DNA from: a virus
DNA length: 42,755 nucleotides
Strand: one strand, 5' to 3'
Virus record (IMG/VR): IMGVR_UViG_3300020734_000006
Location: 1-42,755 of that record
A program made the position numbers and the translations under genes. Below the pieces are notes generated by a model. It saw only the letters and a program-made list of their open reading frames with translations. It was not told the DNA's origin and searched no databases. This document shows positions 8,495 to 15,383 of this stretch, piece after piece (within the stretch, counting starts at the first letter, position 1; each line of letters starts with the position of its first letter).

Positions 8495-11131
8495 ATGGCA
8501 CAGACAGGTTATACACCCATTATTCTGTTTCACAGCACAACAGCGTCGGCAACTCCGACTACTGGGAATCTTGCTGTTGGTGAGCTGGGACTAAACAGCA
8601 CCGACGGAAAACTTTACTACAACACTGGTTCTGCTATTGCAGTTTTAGCTGGAGCAGGTGGAGCAGGTATTGCAGGTGGCTCTAACACCCAAGTTCAATA
8701 CAACTCTAGCGGCTCATTGGCTGGTTCTGCCAACATGACCTTTAACGGAACCAACTTAACATTAGCTAATGATGCTTCTATATCAGGTCTTACTGTTGGT
8801 AAGGGTGCTGGAAGTGTAAGTACAAATACAGCGTTAGGCAATAGCGCACTTGCCTCAAACACAACAGGCTCTACAAATACTGCCGTTGGTAGTGGTGCGG
8901 GTCAATCAACTACAACTGGAACTAGATTAACTGTTGTCGGTTATCAAGCTGGGTTTGTAAATACTACAGGCGGTAATTTAACAGCTATTGGTTATGTTGC
9001 TGGTAGGTCTTTTAACACCGCTTCTGATAACTACGCATCTACTTTTGTAGGTCATTCTGCTGGTTCAGCCACCACTACTGGTATTGATAACACAGTATTA
9101 GGTTACGCATTTTATACAAATACTACGGGTTCATTTAACATTGCAATAGGTGGTGGAGCATTGGGTTCAAACACCACCGCATCTAATAACACCGCAGTAG
9201 GTTATCAAGCTGGGTATAGTAATATTACTGCTGGAAACAATACAGCCGTTGGTTTTCAAGCAGGATACGGCAATCAAACAGGTTCTTATTTAGTTGCTAT
9301 TGGTTATCAAGCTGGAAAAGCTTCAACTGCTGATTATAATACTTTTGTTGGTGGTAATGCTGGTTTAGCTACAACTTCTGGTGGAAATAATGTAGGAGTT
9401 GGAACAAGCGCACTTGGAGGAAACACAACTGGCGGTGGAAACACAGGCGTAGGAACAAGCTCTCTTGGAAATACTACAACTGGTGGTAGTAATGCTGCTT
9501 TAGGTTATCAATCTTTAGTTGCTAATACAACTGGTGCAAATAATACTGCTTTAGGTTATTCTGCACTACAAGCCAACACCACCGCATCTAATAACACAGC
9601 AGTAGGTTATCAAGCAGCTTACAGCAATACTACAGGCTCATCTGTTGATGCTTTTGGCTATCAGGCTCTTTATGCAAATACTGGAAACTATAATACCGCT
9701 TTTGGTTACACGGCTTTAAAAGCAAACACTAGCGGAACACAAAACTCTGCTTTTGGTGCTGGAGCTATGCCAGCTAACACAACTGGCTCATACAACATTG
9801 CAATGGGTTTAAATGCAATGAATTTCAGTACAACAGGTTCTTATAATGTTGCTTTAGGAATTCAGGCTTTATATAACAACACCACCGCCTCTAATAACAC
9901 AGCAGTAGGTTATCAGGCTGGGTACTCCAACACAACAGGCACACAAAATACTGCAATTGGTTTAGGTGCTTTATATACAAATAGCACATCAAACGCAAAT
10001 ACAGCAGTAGGATATCAGTCAGCATATTCTACAACTGGTGCAAACAACAGCGCATTTGGTAATGGCGCTTTATATACAAATTCAACTGGTGCAAACAATA
10101 CTGCAATAGGTTACGCAGCATTAGTTTCAAACACCACCGCATCTAATAACACAGCAGTAGGTTATCAGGCTGGTTATAGCAATACTACTGGCACACAAAA
10201 TACGGCAGTTGGTTTAGCTGCTGGTTATGGACTTACAACTGGTTCATATTCGACAGCTATTGGTTATGGTTCATTAGGTTATTTTGCTAGTGCTTATACA
10301 ACTGGTAGCTATAATACTGCCCTTGGTCATTCAGCACTTGGAAACAACACCACCGCATCTAACAACACAGCAGTAGGTTATCAAGCCTTTTATAGTAATA
10401 CTACAAGTATTTCAAATACAGGCGTTGGTTATTTTGCTGGACAACAAACAACTGGACAATACAACACATTTATTGGTGTAGGTTCTGGTTATTTAGTTTC
10501 AACTGGTTCTAAAAATACAATTCTTGGTGCTTATACAGGCAACCAAGGCGGTCTAGACATCCGTACAGCAAGTAACTACATTGTGTTATCTGATGGTGAT
10601 GGTAATCCTAGAATGGTAATTGATGGTAATGGTGCCTTCTTTGTTAATGGTGTTTTTGGTAGTGGTGCTGGCATTTCTTCAACATCAGCAACATCAGCAA
10701 TTCAATGTTTTACAGCATGGAATCAAGGAACATCTGGAACAAGATATTTGCATTATTTTGGTTCAGGAGCAACATTTAGTGCTGTTGGTTCTATTACTTA
10801 CAACGGAACAAATACACTTTACAACGCAACTTCTGACCAACGATTAAAAGAAAATATTGTTGATGCTGGTTCAGGCTTGGCAAAATTAGCAAATGTAAAA
10901 ATTCGCAGTTTTGACTGGATTTCAAATAAACAACAAGTTGATTTTGGACTTATTGCTCAAGAATTAAATGATGTTGCACCTGAAGCTGTAACACAAGGAA
11001 TTGATAATGAAGATGGTTCTATTGATAAACCTTGGCAAGTGGATGCGTCAGCTTTAGTTCCAGCAATGATTAAAGCTATTCAAGAACTCAACGCAAAAGT
11101 AACCGCTTTAGAAGCACAATTAGGAGCATAA
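8495..11131 (+). CDS. Large repeat-shaft tail fibre with C-terminal S74 self-cleaving chaperone
   Basis: The protein has 878 residues. Residues 1-80 form an N-terminal attachment segment with GNLAVGELGLNSTDGKLYY. Residues about 100-690 consist of repeats of the form NNTAVGYQAGYSN-T-G, similar to the head repeats of YadA-like trimeric adhesins and expected to form a left-handed parallel beta-roll trimer. The last 100 residues, from TSDQRLKENI at 779, form a peptidase S74 intramolecular chaperone domain, with Ser780-Asp781 and Lys785 at the expected cleavage site. In characterised members this domain trimerises the fibre and is then released. It ends in a short heptad helix (IKAIQELNAKVTALEAQL). 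It is the best candidate for the receptor-binding protein. Confidence 0.88.
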   Translation: MAQTGYTPIILFHSTTASATPTTGNLAVGELGLNSTDGKLYYNTGSAIAVLAGAGGAGIAGGSNTQVQYNSSGSLAGSANMTFNGTNLTLANDASISGLTVGKGAGSVSTNTALGNSALASNTTGSTNTAVGSGAGQSTTTGTRLTVVGYQAGFVNTTGGNLTAIGYVAGRSFNTASDNYASTFVGHSAGSATTTGIDNTVLGYAFYTNTTGSFNIAIGGGALGSNTTASNNTAVGYQAGYSNITAGNNTAVGFQAGYGNQTGSYLVAIGYQAGKASTADYNTFVGGNAGLATTSGGNNVGVGTSALGGNTTGGGNTGVGTSSLGNTTTGGSNAALGYQSLVANTTGANNTALGYSALQANTTASNNTAVGYQAAYSNTTGSSVDAFGYQALYANTGNYNTAFGYTALKANTSGTQNSAFGAGAMPANTTGSYNIAMGLNAMNFSTTGSYNVALGIQALYNNTTASNNTAVGYQAGYSNTTGTQNTAIGLGALYTNSTSNANTAVGYQSAYSTTGANNSAFGNGALYTNSTGANNTAIGYAALVSNTTASNNTAVGYQAGYSNTTGTQNTAVGLAAGYGLTTGSYSTAIGYGSLGYFASAYTTGSYNTALGHSALGNNTTASNNTAVGYQAFYSNTTSISNTGVGYFAGQQTTGQYNTFIGVGSGYLVSTGSKNTILGAYTGNQGGLDIRTASNYIVLSDGDGNPRMVIDGNGAFFVNGVFGSGAGISSTSATSAIQCFTAWNQGTSGTRYLHYFGSGATFSAVGSITYNGTNTLYNATSDQRLKENIVDAGSGLAKLANVKIRSFDWISNKQQVDFGLIAQELNDVAPEAVTQGIDNEDGSIDKPWQVDASALVPAMIKAIQELNAKVTALEAQLGA
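9170..10405 (+). repeat. Five near-identical copies of a roughly 60-bp unit in the fibre shaft
   Basis: Copies start at 9170, 9575, 9878, 10130 and 10346 and share AACACCACCGC then TCTAA-AACAC-GCAGTAGGTTATCA, encoding NTTASNNTAVGYQ. They agree at most synonymous positions, whereas the other shaft units encode similar residues with divergent codons. The five copies therefore look recently duplicated or homogenised by recombination. Confidence 0.75.
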
Positions 11132-11133
11132 AA

Positions 11134-11484
11134 ATGGCAACAACTTACACAACAACTATTACCAATATGTTTACCCTTAATACACCTGACCCCGATTATG
11201 TGGTTAATGTGTTATTTACTGTATCTGGCACAGACGGCACTCATACCGCTTCTATTGACGGCAATATCCAATTTGCCCAAGAAGCTAAAGAGTCAGGCTT
11301 TATTCCTTACGCTAACCTCACCGAGCAAATCGTATTGGGTTGGATTAACGAAGCTACTGACAATCAGGCTAACTACTATGCCAATATTGACGGACAAATT
11401 GCATCAATGGTGACACCGCCCATTTCACCATCTAACACACCGCTGCCTTGGGCAACACAAGCAACACCAACACCCGCTGCATAA
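11134..11484 (+). CDS. Small protein downstream of the fibre gene
   Basis: The protein has 116 residues and starts three bases after the fibre stop with AGGAG upstream. It contains NVLFTVSGTDGTHTASIDGNIQF, a beta-hairpin-rich segment, followed by PYANLTEQIVLGWINEA and a Pro/Thr-rich disordered tail. Proteins of this type often follow fibre genes in aquatic phages and may assist fibre assembly or belong to the tail, but no function is established. A strong RNA structure lies just after its stop. Confidence 0.5.
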   Translation: MATTYTTTITNMFTLNTPDPDYVVNVLFTVSGTDGTHTASIDGNIQFAQEAKESGFIPYANLTEQIVLGWINEATDNQANYYANIDGQIASMVTPPISPSNTPLPWATQATPTPAA

Positions 11485-11487
11485 TTT

Positions 11488-11516
11488 AGGGCAAGCCGTC
11501 AGCCCTTTTTGACGGC
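11488..11516 (+). ncRNA. Compact H-type pseudoknot candidate in the intergenic gap
   Basis: AGGGC (11488-11492) can pair with GCCCT (11502-11506), and GCCGTCA (11495-11501) with TGACGGC (11510-11516). The two stems interleave, with connecting loops of two bases (AA) and three bases (TTT), lengths that suit a classical H-type pseudoknot. The second stem alone is a hairpin with no U-tract after it, so a terminator is less likely. The AGGAG of the next gene follows seven bases later, so the structure could affect its translation or protect the mRNA. Confidence 0.5.
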
Positions 11517-11533
11517 ACATTTAGGAGAATGAC

Positions 11534-11788
11534 ATGGGAAACGACAAAAAGACCCCCATTACCATTAACGACAAAGAGTATCAATATGAGGACTTAACAG
11601 CGGAGCAACAAACGCTGTTCAATCATTGTATTGACCTTGACCGCAAGATTAGTTCAACCGCTTTTAACCTTGACCAAATGCAAGTAGGCAAACAAGCCTT
11701 CTTTAAATTGCTTGAAGAGTCATTGGCTAAAGCTGTTGAAGTTCCCACTGATGTAGTAGCCTCAGAGCCTGCTCCTGCAGTTCAATAA
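11534..11788 (+). CDS. Small hypothetical protein, helical
   Basis: This 84-residue protein begins ITINDKEYQYEDLTAEQQTLF and continues as a helical region with a conserved-looking Gln/Asp pattern, then an acidic Ala/Pro tail. The pattern (a short beta-strand, then Glu-Asp-Leu-Thr, then a long helix pair) is one I have seen in small phage proteins near fibre or lysis genes, with no known role. The start has AGGAG at 11523-11527. The stop overlaps the next start (TAATG), so it is coupled to the oxygenase gene. Confidence 0.5.
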   Translation: MGNDKKTPITINDKEYQYEDLTAEQQTLFNHCIDLDRKISSTAFNLDQMQVGKQAFFKLLEESLAKAVEVPTDVVASEPAPAVQ

Positions 11789-12420
11789 TGCAAGATAACT
11801 TAGAAACTTCAGCGCATTTTGCCACTGCTGTTTATAGTATCAGCAAGCCTGACTTTTTACCGTCAGTGCTTGCTGTTTTTGATGAAGCAATTAAAAAACA
11901 ACAGCAGTTAAAAGAAATCAATGCACTCTATCCTGTCTATATGACAGGAAATTTGTATATGGATCCACGATTAAATGATTTCAGCACTTATATTGCATCT
12001 ACCGCATGGAATGTGCTGAACTCACAAGGCTATAAGATGGACGATAAGATTACTTATTTCCATTCTATGTGGGGACAAGAGCATCATAAAACATCAAATA
12101 TGGAAGAGCATGCTCATAATGATGGTGTGCAAATTGTAGGCTTTTATTTTCTAGATTGCCCAGAAAATAGTTCGCATATGATCTTTACTGATCCTCGAGT
12201 AGGTAAGAACTTATTAGGAATGGTAGAAGCGGATCCTTCTAAGATCAGTATGGCATCTGCTCATATTAGTTTTAAACCTGAAGTTGGTAAATTGTATTTA
12301 ACCAATGCTTGGTTAGCACATTCTTTTTCACGGCATAACAATGATAAACCATTTAAGTTTATTCATATGAATCTGTCTGTGCAACAAGCGCCTCCTCAGC
12401 AAGAGGTGACAATTGTATGA
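11788..12420 (+). CDS. 2-oxoglutarate/Fe(II)-dependent oxygenase-like protein
   Basis: The protein has 210 residues and the layout of the putative 2OG-Fe(II) oxygenase family found in many aquatic phages. The first half is helical. The double-stranded beta-helix begins with EEHAHNDGVQIVGFYFLDCPE, where His110-Asn-Asp112 fits the HxD iron motif. MIFTDPR follows at 131-137. The distal iron ligand is probably His178 in AWLAHSFSRH. A basic residue near 190 (Lys188 or Lys190) could bind 2-oxoglutarate. The substrate is unknown; such enzymes hydroxylate proteins, nucleic acids or small molecules. Its location among late genes, between fibre and lysis genes, suggests modification of a virion or host-surface component, which is an inference. 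Confidence 0.7.
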   Translation: MQDNLETSAHFATAVYSISKPDFLPSVLAVFDEAIKKQQQLKEINALYPVYMTGNLYMDPRLNDFSTYIASTAWNVLNSQGYKMDDKITYFHSMWGQEHHKTSNMEEHAHNDGVQIVGFYFLDCPENSSHMIFTDPRVGKNLLGMVEADPSKISMASAHISFKPEVGKLYLTNAWLAHSFSRHNNDKPFKFIHMNLSVQQAPPQQEVTIV

Positions 12421-12653
12421 TGAACAAGTACTTGGTCAGATACAACAAAACACGAGGACAACCAGGCAGAGGAACAATTGAACATGTATGGAGAGTATTT
12501 GAAAATGGTAAAGAATTTTTATGCAAGCATATCAAAATTGAAGTTCCTGTCCACGATGAAAGAACTGGTGAAGACTGGTCTCTCTGCGGTTATGGCTATA
12601 TGGAAATCAATAAAGAAGAATCCCTAATCACTATTAAAGCTACTAAGGAGTAA
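12417..12653 (+). CDS. Small hypothetical protein
   Basis: This 78-residue protein overlaps the oxygenase stop by four bases (ATGA), and a second ATG follows directly as an alternative start. It is basic at the N-terminus and acidic at the C-terminus, with GYGYMEINKEESLITIKATKE suggesting a small beta-rich fold. No family is recognised. Coupling to the oxygenase gene suggests related expression, not necessarily related function. Confidence 0.45.
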   Translation: MMNKYLVRYNKTRGQPGRGTIEHVWRVFENGKEFLCKHIKIEVPVHDERTGEDWSLCGYGYMEINKEESLITIKATKE

Positions 12654-12655
12654 TC

Positions 12656-12985
12656 ATGCAATTCTTAAAAGAAATTGAAGCACATTTGGAAAACTTTGAA
12701 TCAAAAGCCAAAGAAGAAATTCAAAAGTTTATTGACCATTTATATACAAAGTATCAACCGGTGACTGATGCAGTAGTGCCACCTCCTGCACCATTGACTG
12801 TTACTACTCCTGTGCCAGCACCTGTTACTTTGGTTCCAGTTTGCGCACCTGCAGCGGATGCAACACCAGAACCAACGCCGGAACCTGTATCAGCACCTGA
12901 GATAACAGTAACGTTACCTGAAGACAATACATCTGAAGTAACAATCACTCCAGCACCAACTACTTGCGCACCTGCAGCTGAATAA
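12656..12985 (+). CDS. Small protein with N-terminal helix and Pro/Thr-rich acidic tail
   Basis: The protein has 109 residues. Residues 1-33 form a charged amphipathic helix (EIEAHLENFESKAKEEIQKFIDHL). The rest is a low-complexity run of Pro, Thr, Val and Ala, with the pair CAPAADA and CAPAAE repeated. It is probably disordered. It comes two bases after the preceding gene and precedes the lysis cassette. Function is unknown. Confidence 0.45.
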   Translation: MQFLKEIEAHLENFESKAKEEIQKFIDHLYTKYQPVTDAVVPPPAPLTVTTPVPAPVTLVPVCAPAADATPEPTPEPVSAPEITVTLPEDNTSEVTITPAPTTCAPAAE

Positions 12986-12995
12986 AGTGTTTATC

Positions 12996-13211
12996 ATGGA
13001 TCCAATAGAACTACAAATTAACGAAACAGACAAGCGTCTAATGGTCCATGAAGCTGTTTGTGCGGAGCGCTATGAAGGTATTCAAGATGCACTTGCTAAA
13101 GGTGTTAAACGTATGCAAAAAATTGAATATCTTTTATACGCAGTCATTGCTGCTGTCCTGTTAGGCCCTAACTTTGCAGCTAAAATGTTAGAAAAGTTTA
13201 TAGGTGGATAA
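12996..13211 (+). CDS. Small membrane protein of the lysis region (XhlA-like layout)
   Basis: The 71-residue protein from ATG 12996 has an N-terminal amphipathic region ending in QKIEYLLYAVIAAVLLGPNFAAKML, with one membrane segment at about residues 43-61. A GTG at 12987 would add three residues; neither start has a strong ribosome site. The layout, a soluble helix followed by a C-terminal membrane anchor, is that of haemolysin XhlA-like phage proteins that assist the holin. Its stop overlaps the next gene (TAATG), which is another membrane protein, so a lysis role is likely. Confidence 0.55.
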   Translation: MDPIELQINETDKRLMVHEAVCAERYEGIQDALAKGVKRMQKIEYLLYAVIAAVLLGPNFAAKMLEKFIGG

Positions 13212-13447
13212 TGCCTGAATTCTTAACTCATCTTGTTACAGGTAAAGACAATAAAACTCATGACATTGGTCGTTGGACTTGGTTAATTGGGTTTATAGCG
13301 GTTATCTGTATTGCTGCATATGAAGTACTTCAAGCCAAGTCTATCAGCTTAACAGAGTTTGCAGAAGCTTTAGGCATTGTCTCTGGAGCTGGTGGGGCTG
13401 CTGTAGCTATGAAACAAAACTCAGAACCTGGAGATAGTAATGGATAA
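13211..13447 (+). CDS. Putative holin
   Basis: This 78-residue protein has one clear membrane segment at residues 22-40 (WTWLIGFIAVICIAAYEVL) and a second weakly hydrophobic, glycine-rich stretch at 52-67, ending AVAMKQNSEP. The combination of a single strong segment, a Gly/Ala-rich helix and a Lys-x-x-x-Glu-Pro end recurs in phage holins located beside endolysins. It lies in a run of membrane proteins upstream of spanin and endolysin genes. Three candidate membrane proteins are present, so which one is the true holin cannot be decided from sequence. Confidence 0.55.
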   Translation: MPEFLTHLVTGKDNKTHDIGRWTWLIGFIAVICIAAYEVLQAKSISLTEFAEALGIVSGAGGAAVAMKQNSEPGDSNG

Positions 13448-13796
13448 TCAATTGGAAACTGCAAAAGAAGTTGCTGGTAAATCAATAGGCAAAAATGGTC
13501 TTGCTTATATTACTGCAATTATTCTTATTTCTGTTGGTGCAAGTATTTTTTTAGATTCAGCAAAAATTGCCGCAGTTATTGGTATGGCTGGTAGTGCATT
13601 AATGGCTATTATCAATATGATGAATGGTGTTGCTGGTACTACCGAAAAAGAAGAAAAGCCAGAGTTTCAAGTTATACAACAACTTATTCAGCGTTTAGAT
13701 CATCTTGCTGAAAAAGAACCTCCAATGTCAGTAAGCGTTGATGGAGATAAAGTAACAGTTACTAAAGGTTCTGACACTATTACTACGAAAAAATAA
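13440..13796 (+). CDS. Two-span membrane protein, alternative holin
   Basis: The 118-residue protein has membrane segments at about 20-38 (GLAYITAIILISVGASIFL) and 42-62, followed by a soluble charged tail of about 55 residues with ENV-like beta-strands (SVSVDGDKVTVTKG). It overlaps the preceding gene by eight bases and the i-spanin start by one base (TAATG). The topology would suit a class II holin or a holin-antiholin partner. The long C-terminal tail is unusual for a holin. Confidence 0.5.
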   Translation: MDNQLETAKEVAGKSIGKNGLAYITAIILISVGASIFLDSAKIAAVIGMAGSALMAIINMMNGVAGTTEKEEKPEFQVIQQLIQRLDHLAEKEPPMSVSVDGDKVTVTKGSDTITTKK

Positions 13797-14212
13797 TGTT
13801 TCCGCTACCTATTTCCACTTATATCTATATTGCCATAGCACTTGGCACTGCATTCATTACTCATAGAGTTGATGGCTATTATTCTGAAAAAGAAAAGTTA
13901 GAAGCTGTGCAGCATGTGGTTGAAGTACAAAATAAAGTGGTCAATGACCAAGCTATGATTAGCCAACAAACACAAAAGGACAAAGATGACCTCCAAACTC
14001 GTTATGATGACGCTATTGCTGAGCTTAGAGGCTTGCGGAACACCCACACCGCAGATGGTAAACCCACCTCCCTTGCAATATCAAATCAAGGACTCAGATT
14101 ACTTGAATCAGATGCAGAAGTTCTTATCGGATTTGCAAGACAATGCCAAACCTCAGAAATAGAGCGGAATGATGTGATTAATAAATATAATGCTTTAATG
14201 GTGACTAAATGA
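13796..14212 (+). CDS. i-spanin (Rz-like inner-membrane spanin)
   Basis: The protein has 138 residues. An N-terminal membrane anchor (residues about 7-23) is followed by a long charged periplasmic coiled coil (SEKEKLEAVQHVVEVQNKVV... DDLQTRYDDAIAELRGLR) and a C-terminal ARQCQTSEIERNDVINKYNAL, the pattern of Rz i-spanins. In known systems the i-spanin binds an outer-membrane lipoprotein, the o-spanin, and fuses the two membranes in the last step of lysis. Here the o-spanin is encoded inside this gene in the +1 frame at 13986-14162. The stop overlaps the endolysin start by four bases. Confidence 0.8.
   Translation: MFPLPISTYIYIAIALGTAFITHRVDGYYSEKEKLEAVQHVVEVQNKVVNDQAMISQQTQKDKDDLQTRYDDAIAELRGLRNTHTADGKPTSLAISNQGLRLLESDAEVLIGFARQCQTSEIERNDVINKYNALMVTK
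13986..14162 (+). CDS. o-spanin (Rz1-like lipoprotein), embedded in the i-spanin gene
   Basis: A 58-residue frame lies wholly inside the i-spanin gene, shifted by +1. It begins MTSKLVMMTLLLSLEAC, a lipoprotein signal peptide with Lys4, a hydrophobic core and the lipobox Leu-Glu-Ala-Cys with Cys17. The mature part starts GTPTPQMVNPPPL, a proline-rich stretch typical of Rz1 proteins, and ends in a short helix. AAAAGGAC lies 5-12 bases upstream of the ATG and provides a ribosome site. The position and size match the embedded Rz1 arrangement of lambda-type lysis cassettes. It would be anchored in the inner leaflet of the outer membrane and bind the i-spanin C-terminus. Confidence 0.85.
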   Translation: MTSKLVMMTLLLSLEACGTPTPQMVNPPPLQYQIKDSDYLNQMQKFLSDLQDNAKPQK

Positions 14213-14721
14213 CCGAGAACTTTGATCATTCATTAGACTTAGTGCTTAAGTCAGAAGGTGGGTTTGTTAACAACCCAAAAGACCCAGGCGGCATGACCAA
14301 CTTAGGCGTAACTGCAAACACATGGGCAAGCTTTAAAGGCAGAAACACTAATGAAAAAGAAATGCGATCTCTTACAAGAGATGATGTTGCCCCTTTATAT
14401 GAAAAGAAATATTGGGATGCTTGTAAATGCGATGACTTACCTTCTGGCATTGACTACCTTGTATTTGATTTTGCAGTAAACTCAGGCCCAGGGCGGTCTG
14501 TCAAAATACTACAAAGAGCTCTTGGTCTGCCTGAAGATGGTGCTGTTGGCCCTGTCACAATTCAGACCATTGATGTCATGGATAAAACAGAACTAATTGC
14601 TAGGTTCTCAGATGCTAAGAAGCAGTTTTATGAATCATTACCGACTTTTGCTACTTTTGGCAATGGTTGGTTAAAACGAGTTGATGAAGCTCGTGTTAAT
14701 GCTAGTAATATGTTAGGATAA
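14209..14721 (+). CDS. Endolysin, glycoside hydrolase family 108
   Basis: The 170-residue protein has the GH108 pattern. FDHSLDLVLKSEGGFVNNPKDPGGMTNLGVT carries the catalytic Glu16 in the Glu-Gly-Gly motif. YWDACKCDDLPSGIDYLVFDFAVNSG is followed by LQRALGLPEDGAVGPVTI, the start of the C-terminal peptidoglycan-binding type 3 module. Members cleave the N-acetylmuramic acid-N-acetylglucosamine bond of peptidoglycan. No export signal is present, so release depends on the holin. It is directly downstream of the spanin pair, completing the lysis cassette, and is followed three bases later by a second adaptor gene. Confidence 0.88.
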   Translation: MTENFDHSLDLVLKSEGGFVNNPKDPGGMTNLGVTANTWASFKGRNTNEKEMRSLTRDDVAPLYEKKYWDACKCDDLPSGIDYLVFDFAVNSGPGRSVKILQRALGLPEDGAVGPVTIQTIDVMDKTELIARFSDAKKQFYESLPTFATFGNGWLKRVDEARVNASNMLG

Positions 14722-14724
14722 AAA

Positions 14725-15381
14725 ATGGCTACCTCCTGTACTCCCGCATGTACCGCAGCAGCGGCAATGACTTACAATAGTCTAATTACTGATGTCACTC
14801 AGTACTTAGAGCGGAATGATACAGCTGTTGTTAATCAGATTCCTCAGTTCATTATGCTGGCTGAGTTTGAAATTGCACAAGAAATCAAAACACTTGGTCA
14901 ATTAAGTGTAGTAGAAAGTACTATGAATGCAGGTAATCCTGTTATTCCTAAGCCAGCAAGATGGAGAAAAACCACATCGTTTAACATTACCAATGCAGGT
15001 GTGAAGCAGCCTGTATATCTTCGTAAGTATGAATATTTAAGAAATTATGCCCCAACTAGTGGCGCAACTAGTGTTCCTTTATACTATTGTGATTATAATT
15101 ATGACAACTGGTTAGTCGCTCCTACGCCTGATCAGGCATACACATTTGAAGTTCTTTACTATGAGAGGATTCCGCCTTTGTCTTCATCAAACCAGACAAA
15201 CTGGATCACACAGAATGCACCAAATGTGATGCTATATGGTACGCTGCTTCAAGCAATGCCATTTTTAAAGAATGACCAAAGACAAATATTTCAACAGAAA
15301 TATACTGAAGGAATGCAAGCTCTCAAGTTGGAAGATCAGCTTCGTATTGCTGACCGTCAAGCAATTGCTCAGGATAGTTAA
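14725..15381 (+). CDS. Phage adaptor / connector protein (SU10 adaptor-like)
   Basis: The protein has 218 residues. TYNSLITDVTQYLERNDTAVVNQIPQFIMLAEFEIAQEI is the helical start characteristic of adaptor proteins that form the ring under the portal in short-tailed phages such as SU10. It continues with WRKTTSFNI, a Tyr-rich beta-region (YLRKYEYLRNYAP, DNWLVAPTPDQAYTFEVLYYERIPPLS) and a C-terminal helix. ATG 14725 has AGGA eight bases upstream; an internal ATG at 14767 begins the conserved part. It lies after the lysis genes and before a nozzle-like gene, and so may connect portal and tail nozzle. Confidence 0.7.
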   Translation: MATSCTPACTAAAAMTYNSLITDVTQYLERNDTAVVNQIPQFIMLAEFEIAQEIKTLGQLSVVESTMNAGNPVIPKPARWRKTTSFNITNAGVKQPVYLRKYEYLRNYAPTSGATSVPLYYCDYNYDNWLVAPTPDQAYTFEVLYYERIPPLSSSNQTNWITQNAPNVMLYGTLLQAMPFLKNDQRQIFQQKYTEGMQALKLEDQLRIADRQAIAQDS

Positions 15382-15383
15382 TT

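Noticed and set aside
9170-10405. Regular repeats that could suggest a CRISPR array
   Set aside because: The units are in frame and encode adhesin-type shaft repeats; the intervals have no constant length.
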